From positions 14,267,001-14,327,000 of the forward strand of contig OU612067.1 of the NCBI GenBank assembly GCA_914767715.1: a stretch of 60,000 nucleotides of DNA. The letters run 5' to 3'. The position numbers and the translations under genes were made by a program. Source of the stretch: Membranipora membranacea. Its lineage: Eukaryota > Bryozoa > Gymnolaemata > Cheilostomatida > Membraniporidae. Numbering within the stretch: position 1 is the stretch's first letter; every line of letters starts with the position of its first letter. Shown piece by piece: positions 22,733-36,947 of the stretch. Below the pieces are notes generated by a model that searched no databases, was not told the origin of the DNA, and was given only the letters and a program-made list of their open reading frames with translations.

Positions 22733-24197
22733 CCACCAGGGGAGCAGAAATCTGATTCTCTACAAAGCCTGAATAAACCATCTAAGATCAGTCTTCTCAA
22801 AAAGCTTGGTGTTCTTTAGAACGCAAACACATAACAATCTCTCTCAGTTTAGTTACATTCATCGGCCATCACTCGGGGAACCTGAATTCATAGACTTTCA
22901 ACAAGCATGTATAGAAATGTGTGTATAAATATAATGCCAATGCAAGGATGTAGTATAGACATATTATTCATCTATTCATTTCAATATCATTACTAAGCGT
23001 ATTATAACAACGCACCCCTAATTTTTTTCCATGTTTGAGTTCTTGTAATTTTTGTAATTGTTCATCTACAACTATTCTGTATTATTTCTATAACATGTAA
23101 TATATATTTACTAATAATGAATACTTTCATAGTAATATGCTTCTCTCCATCACCCCTGCTGGTAGTTAAGCCAGTCAGATATTTGGCTATCTTTGGAAAT
23201 TTCTCATTCATTACCATACTTTATTTCTGTATCATATTCAATACAACAAATATATCCTACACTTATTAAACTATGTGATGCTACCGAGAATCTATATTGA
23301 AATGATAGATTGAGAAGACAATTATCAATGCGAACAACACTTGCCTGTCTGACAAGCTATATTTCGGGGGGGGGGGGGGGGGAGGGGGGCAATTGACGCC
23401 CAATCAAGGGGGTGGTAGGATAAAGCTTGACAACTTTCAATAACAAAGTTGGTTTAGAAGTACAAAAGTGTCAACCTTTCAGCTCTTGCCAACTACTTCA
23501 CAGTTTTCTTGAAACAGCTTAAAGTTTTAAGATCTACAACAAATAGTGTACTGTATTTTTGAAATTGTTTTCCCCTTGCCGGCATGTGGAACTAACCTTC
23601 AATACATCTGTGATACAATTGCGATTAAGCTGGGTACATTAAACAGTAGCTAACTTTGTACGAGGGAACTTGTAAATATTCAATGGTATGATATTATAAA
23701 CGCATGGTCTTTGACTAGAAAAATTGACAGGGGAGGCAACAATATGAAGAGCAGATGTGCCGGTGAGAAGATGACACTGAGTGGGCATTGTAAGCTGTAT
23801 CTATGATTTGCTGGAACTAAACTCAGTCGTTGGTACTTTCCCCTGACCTTGTAAACAGAATCTGGATGTAGACTCGCAATACCACTTGGTCTCTGCTCTG
23901 CCATTATTAGCGGCTAAGTTTTACTGTATATCGTCTATCTGGCATTCGTCAAATCATCATATTATGATGATTTTGTGTAGAGTGGCTAGGGACGCTTGGC
24001 TCCATGCATGATACAGAATGGCCACTACTTTGAAATATCTTGGACTTACAGAATGCTATGCATACTTGTTTCTCAACATAATAAAGAGGAATCAAAATTA
24101 ATGTGTGATAAATCTTACAGGTGTAAGGCCACAATTAGGCCGCAAAAGATTACCTATTAGGTCGCACTGGCAAAAAGGCTGCAGGTTGCCCACAGCT

Positions 24198-24426
24198 GGC
24201 GTCGATCATTGTATCCTGACGTTGATAAAAGTCACAAGAATAGATATTTTTATGACATTTTATGTAATCATTTTCAATTGGCTTGATTAGCCCTTGGAAC
24301 TTGGCAAAAATTGTGCAGTGTCATCTAACATAGATATTTGAAGCTCAAATGGCGTAGATCATTGTATTCTGACATTGATAAAAGTCACAAGAATAGATAT
24401 TTTTATGACATTTTATGTAATCATTT
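24198..24426. repeat. 153-bp tandem repeat, ~1.5 copies (unit C)
   Basis: It has the same length class as A and E. The first unit has the GTCGATC variant typical of B and D. Confidence 0.8.
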
Positions 24427-26336
24427 GTAAAAATTGACTGCTTTTTCCATGACACTTCGTCCCTGACACCAAATTTCATTGCATTTGATAGAGCTAGATT
24501 TTAATTTATTTTGTTTTGTAATAGGAATTACTATTTTTGGATTCACTTTTCTTAGGAAATATGAGGCAAGTTTTTGTTAACCAAATAAGGTTAGCAAATG
24601 CAGTTTTACAGCGGTGATCAAGGGAAGTCACTCTGAAAAATATAACATAACATACATATAATACATACAATATAATCATTCATAGTCATAAAGAATATTC
24701 TCATGAAATATACCAATAACTATATTGTATTATTTTTTGTTTACATAACAGTTTTGACACATATAAAGCAGTCAACGAAGTACTTTATGCACACAAATCA
24801 ACACCAGACAAGTTTTACATCCTCTGTCGTGTGCTTTTTCCTGATAGAGAGTTTGAGTGTGACAGAGTAATGAGTCATGTTACAATCCTTATAACATTTG
24901 GGCTCACATGTTCCAGATTGTCTCCCATTTTACCAGCAATTGAGAATATTTATCTCTACAGTAACAAACCTTCCTGCAGGCCTTCCTGCGCCCCTGTTGC
25001 CCTCCCACCCCCGAGCCCCCCGAGCCCCTGTTGCACCCTCATTGCAACATAATACTACCAACACAACCCTTGCCCCGCCACTTTACAAGTCATAGGTACA
25101 GCCCTGCTGCAGATCGTCATCATAGAAATACATCTTGTTATGCAAGGTTTGTCCTGCTTACTTGAGTATCGTTCCATTACTGCATTTATATAAAGAAGGG
25201 GCCCAGTATTTGTGGTGATTGATTTAAGGTAAGGCCACACGTTCTCATGCAAATTTCTGCTTCTTCTTGCAAATATAATTTCGTACTAATGTCAACCTGC
25301 CACACATGATTCTCATCTCCGAAAATTGTATGAGCGCAATCCTTCTGCGCTAATACGAACCATAGCCCTAACAGTGATATGAAATAAAAAGATTTATACC
25401 AAGGAGAAGCTGTTACTCGTTGTTTATACCAACCGCCCAGTGATTCAGCTTCTATGTATGCCTCAACCATCTCCTAATAATTGTTTCAATTTGATACTCA
25501 TAATTCACTGTATCCCTTCCCCTCTTACTCCAGGTCCAAAATTGAATGAGAAACTCTACATATTGATCATCCACTCCATCTTTTTACCAAAGTTGTGTTT
25601 GCATAGATATGACCTTGACTTTTCAATCAAAACGGGCAGCCACTTTCAGATAGCATTTTGTGAAAATTTATACTATCTGGTTACGTACATTGTTAACATA
25701 CAGCGTTCCACAAATTGTGGAAATCCCAATCCGAACGACAGTTTACATGAAATTTACTCCTAATTGTGAGAAAACAACCCCATATGACTTCACTTTTAGA
25801 CAGATTTTTCTTTTGGTTTTACTAACAAGAAAATTCAGTGACAAGTTTATGACATGGCAGCCTAGAACCCTAAATGTTTCAACTCTGGCTTAAGATGTTT
25901 GCTATTGAATTGTGTTAAATGCAGATGAGAAGTCCCAAAAGTAAACATCACATATTGCATACGAGGCATTCTGGTCTATAACGTAAGTGACACTTTCAGG
26001 ACCTGTATTGGGTAAACTGGCTTGCTCTGTATGCAACTATTGCCATGGGTAGTGGTTAGTGATATATTGCTATAGAAGAATTTGGAAAGACGCATCGTGA
26101 TGGTGTGACGTGTTTCAATTCCTTATTTTGCCAGACAGTTGTGGTTTCCCACAGTTTTACAAGTTTGGCAAGCATTCATTATTCCCTCCATAATACTCAA
26201 AATATGATTTTTCCCAGAATAACAATAATAACTAGCTTTATCAACAGTGATCATAACAAAATGAATACAACCCTGAAGTTAATTAATGGATATTCAATAG
26301 TTAACATTTGGTCTTGTGATGGGGGATCTTGTGCAC

Positions 26337-26344
26337 TATATAAG
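26337..26344 (+). promoter_or_regulatory. TATA box, peptide gene C
   Basis: TATATAAG, 83 bp before the ATG at 26420. Confidence 0.7.
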
Positions 26345-26419
26345 CTGGTTTTGCAGGCTCAACACAGTCATCATCTAAATCAGCAGTCGAGCAGATAGAC
26401 ATAATTCAGCTTCTTCACA

Positions 26420-27015
26420 ATGGCACGATTCATATTGGTGGTTATTGCTTGCCTGTTCATGGCCGCTGTTGGTGAGAATACTTTAATTAGTTATAGTTAT
26501 TGTAATATGACGACTACAGTATTTATTCATGTGAACTATGTTCTGTTTATCGTTTAAGAATATTTCAAACTATTTAAAATGTGATTTTCTCAATAAATAA
26601 TTGTAAATTGATAATACAAAAAGAAGAAATCTCAGACTTTGAGATAACAAAGTCAAGAACTAGTTGAGAATTTAAACAAAATTGCAAGCGTGACATGAAA
26701 CAATTCATGATCGTTTAAATGCTAATTAAAATCTTTTAATTTTTTCAGTTGATGCTGTTTTCGTCACAGAAAAATTCTGCAGGAGTTTGAACCCTGAGGG
26801 TTTTGAACAGTGCGTGCAAACTAAAGACTGCGTCGGCTACGGCACCCGCAATAAATACTGCTGTACTGATTGCAAATTTAATACTTGTATGCCTGATGAT
26901 GAATGTTGGTCCGACGGTAAGTATTTTAAAGTTTCAATTTTTTTTATCTCCATATGTTGCCCATTCAGCAGATTACAACTATGAAGATTTGCTCAAACCG
27001 AAAGTATATACCTAA
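26420..27015 (+). CDS. Secreted cysteine-rich peptide, copy C
   Basis: Exons 26420-26471, 26749-26916 and 26969-27015 encode 88 residues, apparently the same protein as copy A; one exon 2 change (GTC to GTT) is silent. The leader and first intron carry B/D-type variants (GACATAATTCAG leader, TTAGTTATAG in intron 1), while the exon 2 end is A-type, which marks a recombination or conversion tract between them. Confidence 0.8.
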
Positions 27016-29367
27016 TGGTCTAATATGTGACTGATTCTAGGGCTATATGGTTTCAGAATTTCGATAGTCTAGACTCTAGAGTCTAGAGTGTCTTAAGAAC
27101 GTTGTCTCCGATTGATTAAGTTACGTTGTGTCCAATTATTAAGTACGCTGTGTCTAATTATGAACAAAAGGATATTATTTTTCGTTTCTTAATCTTTGTA
27201 ATTTAATATAATTCTGACTCTCTGGAATAACTGATGACTCCCTCTCTTTTATTTCCATGAGTCAGATCTCTTTGTTGATTACAATTTAGAAGGGGGGGGG
27301 GGGCGTCGGACAAAAGGGGTGGCAAAAGTCTATCTTGGTCTCTGTCAGCAACAACCCTTTATTAAATTGATGGAAGATGACCTCTTAGGCAAGATGCAAA
27401 GAATGTTTTTGACCCAGTAAATCTTAAAGCTTCAGCTGTGTTCAAAGGCAATCACAAAGTTCCCATGCATTGATTGGAACTCAAAATGAAGCGAATCCCT
27501 CACCATTTGAAATGGGATGCTTGAAAAAGATTCAAAAAGGTCTACCGCAGTCGGGAATTGAACCAGTCTTTGATGCTATCCACTGTGCTCGGCCCTAATC
27601 GAACGAAGGAACACAAACCAATACGCAACTAAATTGAACCCATGCTTTTGCCATGATTCCATAGCTCCTCAAGTTGATGTGAACACAATGAATGGCAACT
27701 TAGTGAATGTCAAAGGTTGCTGACGCATGTAAAATTAGACTGAGAACTTCAAAACAATACCAAACAATATGATAGCGACACTGTGACTTAAATTAAATGA
27801 TTTACACCAGGACTTATGATAGCATCAAAGTAGAGAACTGCTTTCTTAGCTTTGTCAAATTCACTAAAGTATATTTTTATTTGTGTCTTATAGGTAGTTG
27901 ATACATCCGCCATCACCAGAACGGACAAGCTGCGCAAGTACTTCACTATGCCCTTCTGACCTATGAATATGACGAATTCCTTTGAACACATCATTTTCTA
28001 TCATAATCTTAGCTACAAAACAATAAAACTTCATCAAAGAACCCACAGTGATTTTATTTATGAGCTCTTGAAGTTGTAATGAGTACAAGTGCTGCCCCGG
28101 CAGGGGGGCGTCAGATGTGGGGGCACGAGTCTAGGGGGCTCAGACTAGCTACACAGTCATGATGACAGACCATTTGATTGAAAACCACATCATGAGTAAT
28201 TGTTGAAGTGCGCTTTTTCAGGTTAGTCATTATTGTCGAGCATGTGCTGGGGTATCCAGCAGTACGGTCATAACCTTGCCATAATGCCTGGTCAAAATAC
28301 CATCAGGACAAAATGCGCAGAGAGCATGATATGCCAATGAAAAAAAATGCAGGAAATATACCAAGGCCCAAATAAACTTTCGTTAAAACACCAGTTGTTG
28401 CAACAGTCAAGAGCCCAGTGGAATCAAAGTCAGGTTGGACATAACACCATTTGGGACAACAAGCCACATCCAGCGTTTAGTCAACATAGGTTTATGACTG
28501 TCAGTTTCTAAGTGACAGTAACAGTGACAAAGACTGTCATTCTATAGTCTGAGTTTACATCCAAATTGCAATAATACTAACTGTAAGAGACAGAGCACGT
28601 ATTAGATCCATATTTGTAGGGTCGGATTATCGCCTACCCAGTATACATGTGTATTATATATATCACGATGATATACAGATTAATGAGTATGGTAAGGGAT
28701 ACTGGTGAATTTGAAATAGTCTTTGTTAAAGCCCCAAATAATATAATGTAGAAACCCACCCAATAGGCCTACCAAGATTATTCACAGGCTATTGTTTTGG
28801 AATCGGCCAAGCCATAGATGGACATGTCGGGTAAATAAATTTGACTAATTTTATGTGCCTTTTTACGCCCTATCAGGCCTGTCAAAGAGATCAACACTCT
28901 TGTATGACAATCCAGTTCATGTAGGGTCTTCATGATGGTACCTGGAGATTTAAAAGTTTCAGGTTGCAGATAACTCCACACAATAACAAACCAAAACCTG
29001 TCAGCCGATCAAAACAAAACACAAGCACATGGGTCCATTTATAAAGGTACAATAATAGTGATACATGAGCAGATAACAGCACAGAAGCAATATCCAACAT
29101 CACCAATAACGCAGACAAGGCTTCATTGTTGGCCTGAATCCCAGGCTACCAGTGTGCACCAATTCAGCTTCTTATTTCTCAGCACAGACTTAGGAAAACC
29201 ACTAACTGGGCCTTCCACCGTTGAGATTGCAAGAAAAATCATATTATTTATTTGATGTAAATGAATTATAATTTTCAGATCGTTGGCGGGAGTATTGTGT
29301 CTAGAGGCTAAAGTAACCTTATAGGAAGTTAATTAAATGTCGGTTAAAAACGTTATTTAAATTCTTA

Positions 29368-29573
29368 AGAATGGGCAGCAACATAATGGGTGCCATAGGG
29401 GCTAGGCCGCCAATGTCTGCGGCAATTTCCTCTCAGTTTGTAGGCAGGTCGTAGCACACAAACATGTCCCAGTAGTCAGTGGGCTGCATTGGGATTCAAT
29501 TCAAACCCACGCCTTTCAACACTTTTGCATGCTGAGGGACGCGCTCTAACTAGCTGAGCCACCTCCTAGTCCT
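29368..29573 (-). repeat. tRNA-derived SINE-like element (unit C)
   Basis: Orthologous copy; A and B boxes unchanged. Confidence 0.55.
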
Positions 29574-30246
29574 TAACAGTGTGTAACTCATTAGTTCTAG
29601 GGTAAAGATAATTTTAAAGTTTTACTGGGAGTTGCATTGTTGACATTTAACTAAAAACCTGTTCTGTTATTACTCGATCGATATTGTGCTGTATTATTAA
29701 ATCTACAATCCTCTAACACAAGGGTCAATAATATATCACCTCACAACTTCAAAGAATTATTTATTTAGTCTGAGCGCTTGGGGTGCAGATAAATTTTAGC
29801 TTTGCAAGGTTTGTTTTGCTCGGCTCAAGTTTGAAAACCTAGTGATAGAAAACCACCTGTAACAATAACTTGAGCACACACCTCCCGATTTAAACCTATG
29901 ATCAAGTTTAACAAACAAGAAACAAGCAAGCAAAGTCTACTCACTTCTAATACCAACATCAAACTTATCGACAGTAAGTGATATGCTTGCTATGATGTAT
30001 TGATAGGCTTAATAAATCTAAATCCTTCGCCGAGTCAAAATGCAAACACATTACTAGAACAACATCAAAAATAAAAAACAATTTAGTAAACACAATGTTT
30101 AGTTAGCTCGGGCACCTAAAAACATAACTTGGTCTCTTTATCACAGAAAGTGCATGTAATGGATGATAACTCATATTATTGAGAGAAATACGGACGGCTG
30201 TTTGACAGATCTAAAAATAATCAGATGCAAGACAACACCGACAAAT

Positions 30247-32710
30247 TTACAAATTGGAGTCGGGTCGACCGGCGAGGTATTTCTTTACACGCGGATCTGC
30301 CTCAAACTTGGCCGACCATTGTTTAGCGAAAGGAGTTACGCTCATCACATCTGGTGTGGCTAGTTTAGCGAAGTCCATACCGCACCATAACCATACATCA
30401 GCAAGACCAATCTGCAAAATTAAATAATGTTGTCTGCATAATTCTTCTGCATGCAGAGAGGCGTGAATCTAAGAAAATTCTGATATGCACTGGAAGCATT
30501 GGAGAAAATTTTTTGCATTCACTTGCTTTAGTAATATAGGTGAAGCAATCATATCCCTTTTGCACTGTGGGTCAGAATATGGAAAACATAATCAAGGGAC
30601 TAATAACTGGTTTGTGGCGATGTGTAGTGACACATTGTGCATATCAAACCATTATATTTGGCATGAGCATTTGTTACCATAGAACTTGCCCTGGGTAAAC
30701 AGGCCAAATAACACATAATACAAAACTTCATAAGTACTTCACATTTGTCCTGATCCATACCTCAGGCCAATTTGTAGAAATTGTCTATCAATTGCCACCC
30801 GCCTTATATGTAATAGCAGTTAACAAGAATTCGGACACAAAATTGATCCGCCCAAAGAATTCTGGCCAATGTACACTACAGTACGAAAACACTTTGACTA
30901 TGACCCAGGTACTGTATTCTATTGATTAGCAGAGATATGTAAAAGTTGTCTTACCTCGTTTCCGAAAAGAAATTTCTTAGATCCGCAACTTTTTGATAGC
31001 TTCTCAGCCAAGTTAAGGGCGGTGACCCATCTCTGTTTGGCTTTCTCCAAGACTTCGTCCTTGTTTTCTGGCTCTGGGACAGACTTGAACACCATCCAAG
31101 CGTAGATATGTGGAACGGCGTAGGAGTTCATTACATCCTGAGCTGTCTCGAGCACCATATCGTGTAAAGTCTCTTCCCATGGGGTCTTTCCAGCCATACC
31201 TGTGAAAAGTTGATTAAACGTTTATTAAACGTTGATTAAAGGTTGATTCAAGGTTGATTCAAGGTTGATTCAAGGTTGATTCAAGGTTGATTCAAGGTTG
31301 ATTCAAGGTTGATTCAAGGTTGATTCAAGGTTGATTAAAATTAAATTAATTAAATTAAAATTAAAGGTAGGGAACATGAGTTATAACAAACATCATGATC
31401 GCTGTGTAGTGGTTAGAAGTTCTGTTTGAATCAAGTAGCATCATTTGTTGTGACATTGGCGCACTGTATTAACAACCTTGTTTTTGGCAACCTTTTATTT
31501 AGCTGCATGATGAGGTTAGCACTGTATACCTATGTCACAAGCGTTGCTCCACACTCAAGGCAAATTCATTCATCTTTTCGGGACTAGAAAGTTATGAATC
31601 GAATGAGAAGGATGTGCAGCCTTGAAAATATACCAAAAACTACGGTGTAAGCTGGTTAATTCAAACTTCATAATTCAGAATTCCTTTTAAGGAAAATTGG
31701 TCCCTTCAGCCAGATCTCAATGCATTCTAATATCACTTAATTCAGACTCTGCTTAATAAGAACACATTTTTGTGTTCCCCAGAGGTTAGAATTAAGTATA
31801 CGGCGCTGTATATTATTAAGCTAACTGTATGGGAAAACCTTTAGGAAACCCAATGAGAAAACTACTCAAGTAAGTGGCCGATCAAATCGTACTCAGTTTA
31901 ATCTAAGAAGAGTACAAGGAGAATTGAACCCACCAAATTTCTTGGCGACGTGTCTGGCGATGACGTTGGGGCAGCAGATGAGACCATCACTAGTTGTTAA
32001 TGTGGGTAGCTGACCCAATGGCTGAGCTGTAAATAAGAAGAGTAAAATTATAAGTCAAATGTAAAATATGGTTAAAACTTTCCAATTTATCTCAAATCAG
32101 CAATAATTCATCTTCATTATTTCAAAAACATGTCATCTATGATGCGGGTAAAAGCACAGCCAGCCCTTAAAAGCGTTCGGGATGGCTATCGCGGCCGTAG
32201 GCGGTCGTTGGACCGCCTACGGCCGCGATCGCCATCCCGAACGCTTTTAAGGGCTGGCTGTGGGTAAAAGCTGTGGCTTTTTGATTTTGTCAGTTTTCTT
32301 CTTTTTTGGGTCACAATAACAGGTGATCAAATAAAAAGTTAACTTAAAACAAAGAATATTGTAGCTACTATTACTTCTTATACAGTTATTGATAAACGTT
32401 ATCCAAAAATACTAAAGATAGATAAAGATAAAGATAAGGCTAATTGGAGGTTGTTGGAGTTGTCTGGTCTTGAGACAGAACCCAAAGATAGCTTATTTTC
32501 TTAAAAATGATTTAGATTGCCAAATAAAGTATTAAAGCAGAAAAATTGATTTCACAGATACTTACATGGCTTCATCTCAGCCCATTGCTCGAAGGTGACT
32601 CGCTTGTCCTCCATCTTCTTGCCGGCGATGGCGTACAGCATACGAGTGGCCTCACCACGAGCTCGGATACCGAAGTACAGAAGGGAATCATCTCCTTTCT
32701 TGCCAGCCAT
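30247..32710 (-). CDS. Sigma-class-like glutathione S-transferase (copy C)
   Basis: Exons 32566-32710, 31934-32026, 30955-31199 and 30247-30411 give a full 215-residue frame. Tyr12, Trp43, Lys47 and Pro56 are present, but Ser68 of the CSN-IAR motif is Pro (CCC codon near 31971). In GSTs this serine normally contacts the gamma-glutamyl part of glutathione, so activity may be reduced. The gene is convergent with peptide gene C; intron 2 holds the 11-bp minisatellite and intron 1 a foldback element. Confidence 0.87.
31206..31339. repeat. 11-bp minisatellite in GST intron 2 (copy C)
   Basis: It has the same unit as copy A but about eight perfect GGTTGATTCAA copies, showing length change after duplication. 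Confidence 0.85.
32156..32261. mobile_element. Foldback MITE-like element (copy C)
   Basis: It is the same 106-bp hairpin with the same GGGTAAAAGC repeats at 32146-32155 and 32262-32271. One base differs in the right arm from copy A. Presence at the same site in A and C means insertion before the outer duplication. Confidence 0.7.
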
Positions 32711-32841
32711 TTTATTTCAGTGGTTTTGCTGTTTAAAATATAATAAGATTGATTTAGGATATATCCTCAGCCCGCTAACATTTTAGTACTCGAAATTCGC
32801 TGTGCATAACAGGCGAACAGCGAAATCATATCTGGAGCTCT

Positions 32842-32927
32842 AGTCTAAGTGCTCAGACAGCTGCAATGTGAGTGTTTGATAACGTAATGTTGCTAACTCG
32901 CTTTGCAGCCGTCTGAGCACTTAGACT
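32842..32927. repeat. Imperfect inverted repeat upstream of GST copy C
   Basis: It is the same structure at the same distance from the GST start codon as in copy A. Confidence 0.5.
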
Positions 32928-34070
32928 ACTGGAGGAGCTCATGAGATGAATCAGAATGTGCACAACACATCACATCCTGATGCTCTTTGTTTACTTGCAG
33001 TGCAGTAGGAATCAAATTCAAATTCTGCTATTTGGTTATTGTTGTGCAGAGCTTTTCAACAAGACGCAACACGGGAAAATCATTGTGCCGTCATCAGATA
33101 ATCATCTCTTTGCATCCTAGTTTGAATATCAAGGCTATGCCATTACTTCCACCCCTCCCATCATCAAAACACCTCAGAAACTCAAGCTAATCACAGTCTA
33201 GATCATGGCTGGGCAACCTTTTATTGAAAAAGGCCACATTTTACGCAGGCTCAACTCAAAAGGCCGCAACATATCTTCCAGGGATAAAATTGGAACTGGA
33301 GTAACAATTTTGGCACTTCTATTTTGTAAAAACTGCAGTATGTTGCAAGAAACATCAACCAAGCAGATATACCGGTTTATCTAATCTTCAGGAGTTTTGT
33401 GATGTCGTTTTACCTCATGATTTTATTGTGTACATATATGTTTCATGTGTATGACAAAGGGCAGGATGTGTGTGGGAGGGGTGCTGTAGTTTCCTCCCAG
33501 GAGCCAAAGTGTAAAAAAGTGGCGATTGGGAAAAAATAATTTCGCGCAGCGTAAAAATAATTTTGACGCCCTGTTATAATTTTGGTCTGACAGCGCCTGC
33601 CCTCCTGCAACAGGGGAAATCTTTTGCAAATGGTTGTGAAATGAATGCATAATGCCGGAGTAATTGTGACAAATTGTAACACTTTCGTCCAAAATTTTGC
33701 AGTTTTGCAAAAAATAATAATTACTATTATGTTAGAGAACTTTGTAATTTTTAATATGCCAATGTCACTGTTTTGTGTCATTTCGAAAGAAAAACAACTT
33801 GAAAAAGTCATTGGCATTCGGCAAATCATCATATTATGATGATTTTATGTAGAGTGGCTAGGGACGCTTGGCTCCATGCATGATACAGAATGGCCACTAC
33901 TTTGAAATATCTTGGACTTACAGAATGCTATGCATACTTGTTTCTCAACATAATGAAAGAGGAATCAAAATTAATGTGTGATAAATCTTACAGGTGTAAG
34001 GCCACAATTAGGCCGCAAAAGATTACCTATTAGGTCGCACTGGCAAAAAGGCTGCAGGTTGCCCACAGCT

Positions 34071-34452
34071 GGCGTCGATCATTGTATCCTGACGTTGATA
34101 AAAGTCACAAGAATAGATATTTTCATGACATTTTATGTAATCATTTTCAATTGGCTTGATTAGCCCTTGGAACTTGGCAAAAATTGTGCAGTGTCATCTA
34201 ACATAGATATTTGAAGCTCAAATGGCGTAGATCATTGTATTCTGACGTTGATAAAAGTCACAAGAATAGATATTTTTATGACATTTTATGTAATCATTTT
34301 CAATTGGTTTGATTAGCCCTTGGACCTTGGCAAAAATTGTGCAGTGTCATCTAACATAGATATTTGAAGCTCAAATGGCGTAGATCATTGTATTCTGACA
34401 TTGATAAAAGTCACAAGAATAGATATTTTTATGACATTTTATGTAATCATTT
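34071..34452. repeat. 153-bp tandem repeat, ~2.5 copies (unit D)
   Basis: It matches B in copy number and sequence. Confidence 0.85.
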
Positions 34453-36359
34453 GTAAAAATTGACTGCTTTTTCCATGACACTTCGTCCCTGACACCAAAT
34501 TTAATTGCATTTGATAGAGCTAGATTTTAATTTATCTTGTTTTGTAATAGGAACTACTATTTCTGGATTCACTTTTCTTAGGAAATATGAGGCAAGTTTT
34601 TGTTAACCAAATAAGGTTAGCAAATGCAGTTTTACAGCGGTGATCAAGGGAGGTCACTCTGAAAAATATAACATAACATACATATAATACATACAATATA
34701 ATCATTCATAGTCATAAAGAATATTCTCATGAAATATACCAATAACTATATTGTATTATTTTTTGTTTACATAACAGTTTTGACACATATAAAGCAGTCA
34801 ACGAAGTACTTTATGCACACAAATCAACACCAGACAAGTTTTACATCCTCTGTTGTGTGCTTTTTCCTGATAGAGAGTTTGAGTGTGACAGAGTAATGAG
34901 TCATGTTACAATCCTTATAACATTTGGGCTCACATGTTCCAGATTGTCTCCCATTTTACCAGCAATTGAGAATATTTATCTCTACAGTAACAAACCTTCC
35001 TGCAGGCCTTCCTGCGCCCCTGTTGCCCTCCCACCCCCGAGCCCCCCGAGCCCCTGTTGCACCCTCATTGCAACATAATACTACCAACACAACCCTTGCC
35101 CCGCCACTTTACAAGTCATAGGTACAGCCCTGCTGCAGATCGTCATCATAGAAATACATCTTGTTATGCAAGGTTTGTCCTGCTTACTTGAGTATCGTTC
35201 CATTACTGCATTTATATAAAGAAGGGGCCCAGTATTTGTGGTGATTGATTTAAGGTAAGGCCACACGTTCTCATGCAAATTTCTGCTTCTTCTTGCAAAT
35301 ATAATTTCGTACTAATGTCAACCTGCCACACATGATTCTCATCTCCGAAAATTGTATGAGCGCAATCCTTCTGCGCTAATACGAACCATTCCCCAACAGT
35401 GATATGAAATAAAAAGATTTATACCAAGGAGAAGCTGTTACTCGTTGTTTATACCAACCGCCCAGTGATTCAGCTTCTATGTATGCCTCAACCATCTCCT
35501 AATAATTGTTTCAATTTGATACTCATAATTCACTGTATCCCTTCCCCTCTTACTCCAGGTCCAAAATTGAATGAGAAACTCTACATATTGATCATCCACT
35601 CCATCTTTTTACCAAAGTTGTGTTTGCATAGATATGACCTTGACTTTTCAATCAAAACGGGCAGCCACTCAGATAGCATTTTGTGAAAATTTATACTATC
35701 TGGTTACGTACATTGTTAACATACAGCGTTCCACAAATTGTGGAAATCCCAATCCGAACGACAGTTTACATGAAATTTACTCCTAATTGTGAGAAAACAA
35801 CCCCATATGACTTCACTTTTAGATAGATTTTTCTTTTGGTTTTACTAACAAGAAAATTCAGTGACAAGTTTATGACATGGCAGCCTAGAACCCTAAATGT
35901 TTCAACTCTGGCTTAAGATGTTTGCTATTGAATTGTGTTAAATGCAGATGAGAAGTCCCAAAAGTAAACATCACATATTGCATACGAGGCATTCTGGTCT
36001 ATAACGTAAGTGACACTTTCAGGACCTGTATTGGGTAAACTGGCTTGCTCTGTATGCAACTATTGCCATGGGTAGTGGTTAGTGATATATTGCTATAGAA
36101 GAATTTGGAAAGACGCATCGTGATGGTGTGACGTGTTTCAATTCCTTATTTTGCCAGACAGTTGTGGTTTCCCACAGTTTTACAAGTTTGGCAAGCATTC
36201 ATTATTCCCTCCATAATAATCAAAATATGATTTTTCCCAGAATAACAATAATAACTAGCTTTATCAACAGTGATCATAACAAAATGAATACAACCCTGAA
36301 GTTAATTAATGGATATTCAATAGTTAACATTTGGTCTTGTGATGGGGGATCTTGTGCAC

Positions 36360-36367
36360 TATATAAG
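36360..36367 (+). promoter_or_regulatory. TATA box, peptide gene D
   Basis: TATATAAG, 83 bp before the ATG at 36443. Confidence 0.7.
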
Positions 36368-36442
36368 CTGGTTTTGCAGGCTCAACACAGTCATCATCTA
36401 AATCAGCAGTCGAGCAGATAGACATAATTCAGCTTCTTCACA

Positions 36443-36947
36443 ATGGCACGATTCATATTGGTGGTTATTGCTTGCCTGTTCATGGCCGCTGTTGGTGAGA
36501 ATACTTTAATTAGTTATAGTTAGTGTAATATGACGACTACAGTATTTATTCATGTGAACTATGTTCTGTTTATCGTTTAAGAATATTTCAAACTATTTAA
36601 AATGTGATTTTCTCAATAAATAATTGTAAATTGATAATACAAAAAGAAGAAATCTCAGACTTTGAGATAACAAAGTCAAGAACTAGTTGAGAATTTAAAC
36701 AAAATTGCAAGCGTGACATGAAACAATTCATGATCGTTTAAATGCTAATTAAAATCTTTTAATTTTTTCAGTTGATGCTGTCTTCGTCACAGAAAAATTC
36801 TGCAGGAGTTTGAACCCTGAGGGTTTTGAACAGTGCGTGCAAACTAAAGACTGCGTCGGCTACGGCACCCGCAATAAATACTGCTGTACTGATTGCAAAT
36901 TTAATACTTGTATGCCTGATGATGAATGTTGGTCCGACGGACCGTAA
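36443..36947 (+). CDS. Secreted cysteine-rich peptide, copy D (short C-terminus)
   Basis: Exons 36443-36494 and 36772-36947 encode 75 residues. It has the same short-tail form as copy B, with the GGACC-GTAAG variant and stop after CWSDGP. B and D occupy the same slot of successive outer units, so the change predates the outer duplication. Confidence 0.75.

Larger units (their letters stand above)
23941..30881. repeat. Inner ~7-kb repeat unit C
   Basis: It follows the ROCO-caspase gene, as A does, and runs into GST exon 3 on its right. Around the first exon of its peptide gene it carries B/D-type variants, but at the end of exon 2 it is A-type, so it is a mosaic. Confidence 0.85.

Noticed and set aside
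22459-22800. 113-codon - strand frame as a host gene
   Set aside because: Most of it lies in the copy-specific insert and reads like a LINE reverse-transcriptase C-terminus; its start lies in antisense caspase exon sequence.
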